17,970 nt of DNA from Deltaproteobacteria bacterium UBA7527 (GTDB lineage Bacteria; Desulfobacterota; Syntrophorhabdia; Syntrophorhabdales; Syntrophorhabdaceae): NCBI GenBank assembly GCA_002478225.1, contig DLMV01000042.1:37130-55099 (forward strand). Reading direction: 5' to 3'. Below are positions 1-7,065 of the stretch, piece after piece. The position numbers and the translations under genes were made by a program. The notes under the pieces are model-generated. The model ran no database searches and was not told where the DNA came from. It was given only the letters and a program-made list of their open reading frames with translations. Position 1 is the first letter of the stretch; every line of letters begins with the position of its first letter.

Positions 1-605
1 ATAAAAGCGCCGGGATCACCTTCGTCGGCATTGCAGACAACGTATTTTATGTCCCCGGGAGCTTGAAAGGTAAACTTCCATTTGAGCCCTGTAGGAAATC
101 CTCCGCCGCCGCGTCCGCGGAGCCCCGACCTTATCACTTCATCGATGACCTCTTCGCGGGACATAGAGGCAAGCGCCTTTGCAAGCGCCTGGTATCCGTC
201 ACGGGCTATATATTCCTCGATGTTGAGAGGATCGATGACGCCGCAGTTCCGCAGCACGATCTTTGTTTGGTTCTTAAAGAAGTCGATTTCCTTTAACGCC
301 GGAATTATTTCCGCGGTACCCGGTTCCTTATACAGCAGGCGTTCAACGATCCTGCCCTTAAGAAGGTGCTCCCTTACTATTTCGTCCGCGTCTTTAGGTT
401 TGAGCTTCTGATAAAAGACACCTTCAGGATAGATAAGGGCCAGCGGACCCAGATCGCAGGAACCGACACAGCCGGTTTCGATTATTTTCACTTCCTCCTG
501 AAGTTTATATTCCTGCACTTTATCGACTATGGCGTCGCGTATTTCACGACAACCGGAGGATACACAAGCAGCGCCTGCACAAACCAAAACATGAGCACGT
601 ACCAT
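1..605 (-). CDS. NuoF-like NADH-binding flavoprotein subunit, second copy (C-terminus beyond left edge)
   Basis: This is the N-terminal 201 codons of a NuoF/HydB-type subunit, which binds NADH and FMN and passes electrons into Fe-S clusters. The reading frame is open to the window edge. Residues 1-90 form a thioredoxin-like [2Fe-2S] domain with an intact cysteine set (Cys9, Cys14, Cys19, then a TGCVGSC motif). A linker and the start of the NuoF core follow, with the glycine-rich GRGGGGFPTGLKW nucleotide motif and VCNADEGDPGAF. The ATG at 605 is preceded by AAGGAGG with 8 nt spacing. It lies 17 nt after the second NuoE-like gene, its expected partner. It is paralogous to the NuoF-like gene at 2953-4533, which has lost the N-terminal cysteines. 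The complex it serves is unknown: another hydrogenase or formate dehydrogenase may lie beyond the edge, or it may pair with the divergent fdhA product. Family assignment is secure; the partner is inference. Confidence 0.9.
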   Translation of the reverse strand, partial: MVRAHVLVCAGAACVSSGCREIRDAIVDKVQEYKLQEEVKIIETGCVGSCDLGPLALIYPEGVFYQKLKPKDADEIVREHLLKGRIVERLLYKEPGTAEIIPALKEIDFFKNQTKIVLRNCGVIDPLNIEEYIARDGYQALAKALASMSREEVIDEVIRSGLRGRGGGGFPTGLKWKFTFQAPGDIKYVVCNADEGDPGAF

Positions 606-622
606 ATCACAAGCCTCCTTAA

Positions 623-1120
623 TTACCCATACCTCTCTATGATCTCCATCATCTTGGTAGTTTTTACCCTCCCGTACACGTCATCATTGATCAACATGGC
701 AGGGGCGAGTCCGCAGGCGCCGATGCAGCGAACGATGCCCAGCGAGTATCTCCTGTCCTCGGTAGTTTCGCCTGCCCTGATTCCCAGTTCTTTTTCTGCT
801 TTCTTCAATAACATTTGTCCGCCTCGAACATAACATGCTGTTCCCAGACAGATCTTCACGTTGTTCCTTCCCTGAGGCACAGTTGAAAAAAAGTTGTAGA
901 ATGTGATGACACCATAGACCTCATTGAGGGAGACATTGAGCCCCTCCGAGACCATCTCCTGCACCCTGCGCGGCAGATAACCGAAAAGGTTCTGCGCTTT
1001 GTGCAGCACCATGATGAGCTCTTTCGGTCTTCTTTGATGCTCCTTTATGATCTCCTGCAGTTTGAGATAAAGCTCTTCTTCCTGTGCCTGTTCACAGTGA
1101 CACTGATTTTCTGCGACCAT
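623..1120 (-). CDS. NuoE-like [2Fe-2S] subunit, second copy
   Basis: The 165-residue protein belongs to the NuoE/HndA/HydC family, the thioredoxin-fold [2Fe-2S] subunit that partners a NuoF flavoprotein. An N-terminal helical region precedes the thioredoxin-like domain. The four cluster ligands are visible as Cys91 and Cys96 (ICLGTACY) and Cys132 and Cys136 (RCIGACGLAPAM). The ATG at 1120 has GGGAGG upstream. The gene follows the catalytic hydrogenase gene by 32 nt and precedes the second NuoF-like gene by 17 nt, so it probably forms a dimer with that product. A short N-terminal extension carries two further cysteines (NQCHCE) that are not part of the usual family ligand set. A NuoE-like gene already exists at 4530-4988, making this a second NADH-dehydrogenase input module in one operon. 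Confidence 0.92.
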   Translation of the reverse strand: MVAENQCHCEQAQEEELYLKLQEIIKEHQRRPKELIMVLHKAQNLFGYLPRRVQEMVSEGLNVSLNEVYGVITFYNFFSTVPQGRNNVKICLGTACYVRGGQMLLKKAEKELGIRAGETTEDRRYSLGIVRCIGACGLAPAMLINDDVYGRVKTTKMMEIIERYG

Positions 1121-1152
1121 CGTGTTCCTCCCTTACCTTCTCTGTAACAGAG

Positions 1153-2910
1153 TCATTTCTCAGTTATAATTTTGCCATCCACGGCACTTCTCTTGTAATA
1201 ATGTGTATGAAGAAGTTTGTGGGATCTTTCCGAGTTGGGTTTTCCCAGGAATTTTTCGTATACTGCCTTGATGGACGGGTTCTCGTGGGACCGCCTGTAC
1301 GGCAGCGATCTGTCTTCCGCATAGAGGGACTCACCGCGGCGCGCCCTCTTTGCCATATTGCTGCCCCATGACTGTCCGCCACCGCCAACACACCCGCCCG
1401 GACAGGCCATGACCTCGATAAAATGGTATTCGCTCTTCCCTTCGTTCTTGAGCTGGTCCTGTACCTTTTCGATCAACCTTCTTGCCTGCCCGCCGCTGTG
1501 TGCAACGGCCACCTTTATCTTAAGGCCGTCAATGTCGATCTCCGCCTCTTTTATTCCTTTCAATCCTCTTACGGGTGTGATATCGATAGCTTCCAGCTCG
1601 CGGCCGGTAACAAGGAAATATGCCGATCGCAGGGCAGCCTCCATGACGCCGCCCGTTGCGCCAAAGATCGTTGCAGCGCCGGTGTATTCGCCAAGCAGGC
1701 TGTCGGCAGATTCATCGGGCATCTCGTTGAGGTCAATGCCGGCCGCCCTGAGCATCCTGCCGATCTCCCTCGTCGTAAGAACGAAATCAACGTCCTGAAA
1801 GCCGCTTGCATTCATCTCCGGCCTCTGGCACTCGAATTTCTTGGCCGTACAGGGCATGATGGATACGGAAACGATCTTGTCCGGAGCTATGCCCCTCTGC
1901 TCTGCAAAGTATGTCTTGGCAAGCGCTCCGAACATCTGCTGCGGAGACTTCGCCGTTGACATATGGGGTATCATATCGTGGAAGAACGTTTCCATGAATT
2001 TTATCCACCCGGGGCTGCAGCTTGTAATGAGGGGGAGCCTCTTGCCCGTTTTCAATCTCGATACAAGTTCCGTGCCTTCTTCTATAATGGTGAGGTCGGC
2101 GCTGAAGTTTGTGTCAAGGACAGCGTCAAAACCGAGCCTTCTCAGCGCTGCGTACATCTTGCCTGTCACGAGGGTGCCCGGTTTCATGCCGAATTCCTCG
2201 CCAAGCATTACCCTGACCGCAGGCGCTTCCTGCACCACTACAAACTTGTCCGGATCGTGGATTGCCTGCCAGACCTCTTCGGTATGGCTGTTCTCGTAAA
2301 GAGCTCCCACCGGGCAGTGCACGACGCATTGTCCACAATTTATGCAGACACTGTTTCCGAGACCCTCGTCGAATGCCGCAGTGATGACCGTATCGTAGCC
2401 CCTGTGATTCACTGCAAGGGCATTGACGGTTTGTATGCTGGAACACACCTGGGTGCACCTGCCGCAGAGGATGCACTTGTTCGGGTCCCGTACGATAGCA
2501 ACACTGGACCTGTCGATCGGCAGCTTGTTCTCAGATTTATGCCACTCAATGGTATCGATACCGAGTGTGGCTGCCAGTGTTTGGAGCTCGCAATTATTGT
2601 TCTTCATGCACGTGAGGCAGTCTGTATCATGGTTTGAGAGGATGAGATCCACGAGCTGCCTTCTTATTGCCATGAGGCGGGCCGTATGGGTGTGTACCTT
2701 CCATCCTTCGCCGAGCGGGGTCATGCAGGCCCTTTTAAGTCCGGGGATCCCTTCTATTTCGACCACACATACCCCGCACTGTCCGCCGGGAACAAGGTCA
2801 GGATGATTACATAGTGTGGGTATGGTGAAGTTTGCCTTTCGTGCAGCCCAGAGTATGCTCGTCCCCTCGGGGACCTCTACATCGACATTGTTGATCTTCG
2901 CTTTTGTCAT
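1153..2910 (-). CDS. hndD: catalytic [FeFe] hydrogenase subunit, HndD/HydA type
   Basis: This 585-residue protein is the H2-evolving or H2-oxidising subunit of an NAD(P)-linked [FeFe] hydrogenase. Domains in order: plant-type [2Fe-2S] (Cys34, 45, 48, 62); the His-Cys [4Fe-4S] site (His94, Cys98, 101, 107); two ferredoxin [4Fe-4S] sites (Cys146/149/152/156 and Cys189/192/195/199); the H-cluster domain from about 215; and the C-terminal small-subunit-like tail. H-cluster motifs are L1 TSCSPGW (296-302), L2 MPCTAKKFE (Cys354) and L3 EVMACPGGCVGGGG (Cys503, Cys507). L1 has Ser where the TSCCPGW form has a second Cys. No C-terminal thioredoxin-like domain follows. The ATG at 2910 has GAGGA upstream. 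It is soluble, without a signal peptide or membrane segment. It follows HndC by 42 nt and is expected to form a complex with HndA, HndB and HndC. Assignment is firm; whether it bifurcates electrons is discussed in the findings. Confidence 0.96.
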   Translation of the reverse strand: MTKAKINNVDVEVPEGTSILWAARKANFTIPTLCNHPDLVPGGQCGVCVVEIEGIPGLKRACMTPLGEGWKVHTHTARLMAIRRQLVDLILSNHDTDCLTCMKNNNCELQTLAATLGIDTIEWHKSENKLPIDRSSVAIVRDPNKCILCGRCTQVCSSIQTVNALAVNHRGYDTVITAAFDEGLGNSVCINCGQCVVHCPVGALYENSHTEEVWQAIHDPDKFVVVQEAPAVRVMLGEEFGMKPGTLVTGKMYAALRRLGFDAVLDTNFSADLTIIEEGTELVSRLKTGKRLPLITSCSPGWIKFMETFFHDMIPHMSTAKSPQQMFGALAKTYFAEQRGIAPDKIVSVSIMPCTAKKFECQRPEMNASGFQDVDFVLTTREIGRMLRAAGIDLNEMPDESADSLLGEYTGAATIFGATGGVMEAALRSAYFLVTGRELEAIDITPVRGLKGIKEAEIDIDGLKIKVAVAHSGGQARRLIEKVQDQLKNEGKSEYHFIEVMACPGGCVGGGGQSWGSNMAKRARRGESLYAEDRSLPYRRSHENPSIKAVYEKFLGKPNSERSHKLLHTHYYKRSAVDGKIITEK

Positions 2911-2952
2911 GGATTATCCTCAAAATCTTTATTACCTTGGATTACTGCTCTA

Positions 2953-4533
2953 CTATCGAACATAGCTGCGTATCTCTTTTCCAAAATATTTCAGAGAACT
3001 GGAGATGGGAAGATAGAGTGACTGGCCGAGTGGACAAAAGGAAGTGGTTTGCATAACCTGTGCGATGTTTAAGAGTTTATCGATATCGTCCTTCTTCCCT
3101 TTGGATGCTGATACACGGTCGATGATCTTTACCATCTGGGCAGTTCCAAGACGACAGGGGACGCAGTGGCCGCACGACTCATGTCTGAAAAAATGAAGGA
3201 CACTCTTGAGCATATCCACCATATTAACATCTTCGTCCAAAACCAGGATCGCACCGGATCCCAGTACTGCCGCGTATTCTTTAAGATTGACAAAATCCAT
3301 CTTCACATCAAGCATATCCGGGCCAAGGAATGCTCCTGCTGCTCCTCCAACGAGGGCGCCCTTGAATTGCTTTCCCCCTTTTATGCCGCCGGCATATTCA
3401 TAGATGATATCCCGTAAGGTGGTGCCCATCTCAGCTTCGATGAGCCCCGGCGTTGTAACATTTCCTATAATGGTAAATACCTTTGTGCCGGGACATTTTT
3501 CCGTCCCATATCCCCTGAACCATGAAGCGCCATGCAGGATGATCTCCGGGACATTGGCAAGGGTTTCCACGTTATTGACAACCGTTGGTTTTGCCCAGAG
3601 GCCCTCTGTAACAGGGTAGGGGGGTTTGTTCCGGGGATGGCCGCGCTTACCTTCGAGGGACTCGATAAGGGCTGTCTCTTCGCCGCAGACATATGCCCCA
3701 GCGCCTTTCATAACAAAGATATCAAAGCTGAATGTGCTGTCGAGAATATGATCGCCAAGGAGCCCGTACTGCCTCGCCTGGCCTATTGCCTTTTCGAGGC
3801 GCTCTATGGAAAGCGCATATTCACCTCTGATATAGACGAAACCTTTGCTTGCGCCGACCGCATAGCCTGCTATGAGCATGCCTTCGATCAGCTTGTGGGG
3901 GTCGCCCTCGAGTATGAGCCTGTCTTTGAACGTGCCCGGCTCACCCTCGTCAGCATTGCATACAATGTATTTGATGTCGCCAGGGGCCTTGCGGGCAAAA
4001 TCCCATTTCATGCCCGTTGTAAATGCAGCCCCGCCCCGTCCTACAAGGCCTGATTTCTTTGTCTCCTCGATCACTTCATCAGGCGTCATTGCGGTGAGCG
4101 CATTGGCTATTGCCTCGTAACCGTCTGCAGCGATGTATTCATCAATATTTTCAGGATTGATAATGCCGCTGTTTCGAAGGACGATACGCGGTTGCTCCTT
4201 GAGAAGCCCCGTTTTTTCTTTCTTGATGACGTGCTGCTTGGGTATTTCGGAGAGTATAAGCCGCTTGAGAGGTCGTCCCTTTAAAAGATGTTCTTCCACC
4301 AGTTCCGGTATATCGGCAGGGGTTATATTGCCGTAATAGACTCCCTCTGGATAGACCACAAGAATGACCCCCTGGCCTGTTGCACCAATACTCCCTGTTT
4401 CCAGGACGGAGATCTCAGCAGCAAGTCCCTGCGCGGCGATCTCGTCAACAAGGGTCTTTTCTACTGCCCGGGCGCCTGCCATTATCGTACCTGCATCGAT
4501 ACTGATCAGTATGTGGTTTCTCACCAGGTTCAT
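2953..4533 (-). CDS. hndC: NuoF-like NADH-binding flavoprotein subunit, HndC/HydB type, with cysteine-free N-terminal domain
   Basis: The 526-residue subunit should bind NADH and FMN and exchange electrons between NADH and the hydrogenase. The NuoF core shows GRGGAAFTTGMKW (166-178), VCNADEGEPGTF (191-202), the KGAGAYVCGEETALI region, and the [4Fe-4S] N3 ligands Cys454, 457, 460 and Cys500. Residues 1-95 are a thioredoxin-like domain but contain no cysteine at all: the usual TGCxGxC reads TGSIGAT, and the first cysteine of the protein is Cys192. The protein ends 26 residues after Cys500, so the C-terminal 2[4Fe-4S] ferredoxin domain of typical bifurcating HydB/HndC is absent. The start at 4533 was chosen because AAGGAG lies just upstream and it overlaps the HndA stop as ATGA; the frame stays open further upstream, but that stretch lies inside the HndA gene. 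The family is secure; the cofactor losses are read directly from the sequence. Confidence 0.95.
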   Translation of the reverse strand: MNLVRNHILISIDAGTIMAGARAVEKTLVDEIAAQGLAAEISVLETGSIGATGQGVILVVYPEGVYYGNITPADIPELVEEHLLKGRPLKRLILSEIPKQHVIKKEKTGLLKEQPRIVLRNSGIINPENIDEYIAADGYEAIANALTAMTPDEVIEETKKSGLVGRGGAAFTTGMKWDFARKAPGDIKYIVCNADEGEPGTFKDRLILEGDPHKLIEGMLIAGYAVGASKGFVYIRGEYALSIERLEKAIGQARQYGLLGDHILDSTFSFDIFVMKGAGAYVCGEETALIESLEGKRGHPRNKPPYPVTEGLWAKPTVVNNVETLANVPEIILHGASWFRGYGTEKCPGTKVFTIIGNVTTPGLIEAEMGTTLRDIIYEYAGGIKGGKQFKGALVGGAAGAFLGPDMLDVKMDFVNLKEYAAVLGSGAILVLDEDVNMVDMLKSVLHFFRHESCGHCVPCRLGTAQMVKIIDRVSASKGKKDDIDKLLNIAQVMQTTSFCPLGQSLYLPISSSLKYFGKEIRSYVR

Positions 4534-4988
4534 AGCTCTTTTCTCCTTTTGTCCAGGATTGCGTCGACCGCAGCAGGGGTAAGATTGCCGAACATCTCTT
4601 CGTTGATCATCATTACCGGTGCCACTCCGCAGGCTCCGAGACAGCTCGTGAGCTCGAGGGTGAACGCCTTGTCCTCGGTTGTCCCGCCGACATTGACCTT
4701 CAATGCCTTTTTCAGGTAATCGAGGAGTGACTGGGATCCCATAAGGTGACATGGAGGAGAGTCGCAGAGGCGTATGATATTTCGGCCTCTCGGCTTAAGG
4801 CTGAACATGGTATAGAAGCTCGCAACGCTCTGCACATAACTGTAAGGAACTTTCAGGTAGTCCGCGCAGATCCTGATATCTTGCTTTGCGAGATAATGTT
4901 CAGGGTTGTTGTCCTGAAGATCGTGCAGAATATAAAGAATATTATCCAGCGTCGGATTAAATTTTTTTATGATCTGTTCTCTATACAA
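4530..4988 (-). CDS. hndA: NuoE-like [2Fe-2S] subunit, HndA/HydC type
   Basis: The 152-residue protein is the small thioredoxin-fold [2Fe-2S] subunit that docks on the NuoF-like HndC. All four ligands are present: Cys75 and Cys80 (LCDSPPC), and Cys116 and Cys120 (SCLGACGVAPVM). The N-terminal helical bundle is typical of the family. Translation appears to start at TTG (4988): no in-frame ATG is near, and a strong AAGGAGG lies 10 nt upstream, overlapping the stop of the HndB-like gene. The 3' end overlaps hndC by 4 nt (ATGA), implying translational coupling and a 1:1 partnership. This copy is more diverged from the second NuoE-like protein (623-1120) than expected for a recent duplication; they share only the cluster motifs and general fold. 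Confidence 0.92.
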   Translation of the reverse strand: MYREQIIKKFNPTLDNILYILHDLQDNNPEHYLAKQDIRICADYLKVPYSYVQSVASFYTMFSLKPRGRNIIRLCDSPPCHLMGSQSLLDYLKKALKVNVGGTTEDKAFTLELTSCLGACGVAPVMMINEEMFGNLTPAAVDAILDKRRKEL

Positions 4989-5004
4989 GGTCGCCTAACC
5001 TCCT

Positions 5005-5364
5005 TTACATTACCTCGATCGCATACTCAGAAACGGGGTTGCCGTTCACAATATGCTCTACGACAACTCTCTTTGATCTTTCAGGGTCCATGCTACCGTA
5101 AACAACAACAGGTTTGCCCTCCTCAAAGACCTCGACCATCGGTTCGCGGGATGCAAGACCCTTCTCTCCGGTCTGGGTAACGACAACGTCAGTCAGATTC
5201 CTTCTCCCGATCTCTTCAACGAAGGTCTTCAGCACTTCCCTGGCCCCTGAGGCGATGCCGCTTGTCCCCATGCCGACAACGACCCTGATCCTTGCCTGTT
5301 TCTGCCTTAGTTCCACATCCTTCTGTGCCTTTTCTCGTATTTTTTTAAGCTCTTCTAAGTTCAT
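5005..5364 (-). CDS. hndB: HndB-like thioredoxin-fold protein lacking all cysteines
   Basis: This 119-residue protein resembles the small [2Fe-2S]-ferredoxin-like (HndB) proteins encoded in NAD(P)-linked [FeFe] hydrogenase operons. After an N-terminal charged helix it shows VVVGMGTSGIASGAREVL, TQTGEKGLASREPMVEV and VVVYGSMDPER, then VVEHIVNGNPVSEY. The family positions that carry cysteines (GTCG and TGCxGLC) read GTSG and TGEKGLA here, and the protein contains no cysteine anywhere, so it cannot hold a cysteine-ligated cluster. A similar stretch (AGTIMAGARAV) occurs in the equally cysteine-free N-terminus of HndC. The ATG at 5364 is preferred over the TTG two codons earlier because GGAGGG sits 6 nt before the ATG and would overlap the TTG. 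A structural or assembly role in the hydrogenase complex is likely by position; electron transfer is not. Confidence 0.85.
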   Translation of the reverse strand: MNLEELKKIREKAQKDVELRQKQARIRVVVGMGTSGIASGAREVLKTFVEEIGRRNLTDVVVTQTGEKGLASREPMVEVFEEGKPVVVYGSMDPERSKRVVVEHIVNGNPVSEYAIEVM

Positions 5365-5403
5365 GTACAACCCTCCTTCGAAACTGAGATAATCTATCCG
5401 AAT

Positions 5404-5934
5404 TCATAGATGTTCGTCAAGATATTTGCTTAAAAAACTTATCACCTCAGGGTGGTTTATGGGTACGCCGCCGAGGAGTTCCTTAACCTCCGCTGTGTCG
5501 AGAACAAACTCCCTGCTACTATCCTTGTATGTGAACAAAAAATTCACTTCAGGATTGCCTACAGCCAGCACGAGGATAGTATCCTTCAGATTGCCCAGTG
5601 GCGGAAGGTCAGGGTGGCCGGCATTGAAGGCAACCCGTATCCTCGTCCCTCTGCCGGGTTCACTCGTAAGGGAAAAGGTACCGCCTGTCGTCTCTGCGGT
5701 GCCCTTAAGCAAGGGTATGCCGAGGCCAACCTTCCTCCCTGTTTTTGTTGAAAAAAAGGGGTCCTGGACCTTCTTCGCCGTTTCGCTGTCCATGCCGACC
5801 CCATCGTCCTTTATGTCGAGGATAAAAAGCGGCCCCTCATTGTCCTTTTCTATAAGGACGCTGATGTTGTGTGCCCCGGCAGTGAGAGAATTTGCCACAA
5901 TATCCATGATATGAGAGGCGATCTCATCCATCAT
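5404..5934 (-). CDS. GHKL-type ATPase, histidine-kinase-like without a phosphoacceptor domain
   Basis: The 176-residue protein has an almost immediate N-box (Asn15 in DIVANSLTAGA), a G1 box (DDGVGMD, 43-49), an F-box-like DPFFSTKTGRK, a G2 box (GLGIPLLKG, 70-78) and GGTFSLTSEPGRGTRI. These are the ATP-binding elements of histidine kinases and MutL-like ATPases. There is no dimerisation/His-phosphotransfer domain, sensor domain or membrane segment in front. About 70 C-terminal residues (105-176) beyond the ATPase fold have no recognised motif. The ATG at 5934 has AGGAGG 12 nt upstream, rather far; a second ATG follows directly at 5931. It lies 21 nt after the PHP gene and 39 nt before hndB, so it belongs to the signalling module placed ahead of the hydrogenase genes. 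It may phosphorylate or bind a partner in trans; no target is visible in the window. Confidence 0.82.
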   Translation of the reverse strand: MMDEIASHIMDIVANSLTAGAHNISVLIEKDNEGPLFILDIKDDGVGMDSETAKKVQDPFFSTKTGRKVGLGIPLLKGTAETTGGTFSLTSEPGRGTRIRVAFNAGHPDLPPLGNLKDTILVLAVGNPEVNFLFTYKDSSREFVLDTAEVKELLGGVPINHPEVISFLSKYLDEHL

Positions 5935-5955
5935 AATGTTGTTGCGCCTCCTTTG

Positions 5956-6702
5956 CTAATGCGTCACCGACAGGCTGCCGTTGGTGTTCCCCAGGTCCTT
6001 TAATGCCCTTTCTATCTCCTTGCAGCTCGGCTCATCGAGGGTGAGACGGGTTACCCTCCGCCCGATATCCTGTAAATAGTGGGCATCTGAGAACGTTACA
6101 AAGGGAACATGCTTCTGCAGGATAAGCGGTGCGAGCGTATGGGCTTTGCCGATATCACGTACCTCGAGGGCATCGAAGGGAATACCGTCAGGGACATATC
6201 CGAGTTGACTGATGATGCTGAAGGTGGGACTGTCAATATGACACGGGATAGCGAGACCGCCATGCGACTTGATCCATGAAACAGCCGCGGCTATTGAGAT
6301 CTGCGCCGAGTTGAGGAGCAGGCGGTCCTCGAACCGTATTATCTGGTCATTTTCGTCAACGACAACCTGGTCACCGAAAAAGTCAGGATCGTTCTTTACG
6401 GGCGGCAGGAGGCCGTAGATGGTCTGCTGGAACAGGAGCGCTGTTTCGAAGCTATCAAAAACAGCAAGAAGATGGACCTCTTCTTCGGTCTGTAGCTCCA
6501 TGCCGAAAAGGACAAGGATCCCTGATCGCTTCCCGAGTTCATGGGCATAAAAGGAATTCTCCGTCATATTGTGGTCGGTAATCGCGATGATGTCGAGCCC
6601 GACCTGCCCTGCTTTGATCATAATGTTCTTTGGGGACATCCCGAGGTCGCCACATGGCGATAGCGTTGAGTGGATATGGAGATCACAGGAAAAGCCGGTC
6701 AA
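5956..6702 (-). CDS. PHP-domain metal-dependent phosphoesterase
   Basis: The 248-residue protein carries the complete PHP metal-ligand set: His9 and His11 (DLHIHS), Asp43-His44 (ITDHN), Glu69 (GMELQT), His77 (EVHLLA), His155 (IPCHID), and Asp206 and His208 (FSDAHY). Such stand-alone PHP proteins hydrolyse phosphoesters such as nucleotides or protein/histidinol phosphates; the substrate here cannot be read. The start is TTG at 6702, because the first ATG lies after the HIHS motif and would destroy the active site. GAGGGG, overlapping the end of the preceding DRTGG gene, is 9 nt upstream. It lies 5 nt after the DRTGG gene and 21 nt before the GHKL ATPase. PHP genes recur beside HydS-type hydrogenases and DRTGG proteins in anaerobes (family knowledge, from memory), which points to signal transduction rather than histidine biosynthesis. 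Confidence 0.87.
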   Translation of the reverse strand: MTGFSCDLHIHSTLSPCGDLGMSPKNIMIKAGQVGLDIIAITDHNMTENSFYAHELGKRSGILVLFGMELQTEEEVHLLAVFDSFETALLFQQTIYGLLPPVKNDPDFFGDQVVVDENDQIIRFEDRLLLNSAQISIAAAVSWIKSHGGLAIPCHIDSPTFSIISQLGYVPDGIPFDALEVRDIGKAHTLAPLILQKHVPFVTFSDAHYLQDIGRRVTRLTLDEPSCKEIERALKDLGNTNGSLSVTH

Positions 6703-6707
6703 TCTGG

Positions 6708-7046
6708 TCAGCCCCTCTTCAACGCGTTGTAAAGAAGTCCGGAAAGCTCAAACGCAGAGAGACTCCCCCTGAGGATCGTGATAGATTCAGCACGTGCCTT
6801 ATCAATGACCTCCTGTTCAAGCTGGAGGTTATTGGGTATGAGGATGGCGGCCACATCTTTCAGTTTCGCAACGCCAAGGATGTTGATGTGTCTCTGGATC
6901 GTTATCCATACAGAACCCTCTTCAATGTTGGCTATCGCATCGGATAGCAGGTCAGAGGTGTAGCCCGATCGTATTTCACGGTCAAGGTTAACGCTGCCGG
7001 TCAAAACCTCTAAACCGAGAACCGATGCCAATTCACCGACCTTCAT
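6708..7046 (-). CDS. stand-alone DRTGG-domain protein (second of two)
   Basis: The 112-residue protein consists of one DRTGG domain: MKVGELASVLGLEVLTG, then REIRSGYTSDLLSDAIANI, then WITIQRHINILGVAKLKDVAAILIPNN. DRTGG domains occur as linkers in some phosphotransacetylases and CBS-domain proteins and as single-domain proteins near [FeFe] hydrogenases; their ligand is not established. The ATG at 7046 is supported by GGGAGG close upstream; the frame remains open further upstream, but that stretch lies inside the hydrogenase-like gene. It sits between the sensory hydrogenase (19 nt) and the PHP protein (5 nt). It is only distantly similar to the DRTGG protein at 8906-9268. It has no catalytic residues that I recognise, so a ligand-binding or scaffolding role in the signalling module is the most that can be inferred. 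Confidence 0.82.
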   Translation of the reverse strand: MKVGELASVLGLEVLTGSVNLDREIRSGYTSDLLSDAIANIEEGSVWITIQRHINILGVAKLKDVAAILIPNNLQLEQEVIDKARAESITILRGSLSAFELSGLLYNALKRG

Positions 7047-7065
7047 GGTCCCTCCCGTAAAATAG

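Noticed and set aside
1358..2806. Several long plus-strand frames opposite the hydrogenase gene
   Set aside because: They are shadows of hndD; only the minus-strand product shows conserved motifs.
4534..4752. A 73-residue N-terminal extension of HndC
   Set aside because: The added residues overlap the coding region of HndA and show no family similarity; the internal ATG has a good ribosome binding site and an ATGA overlap.
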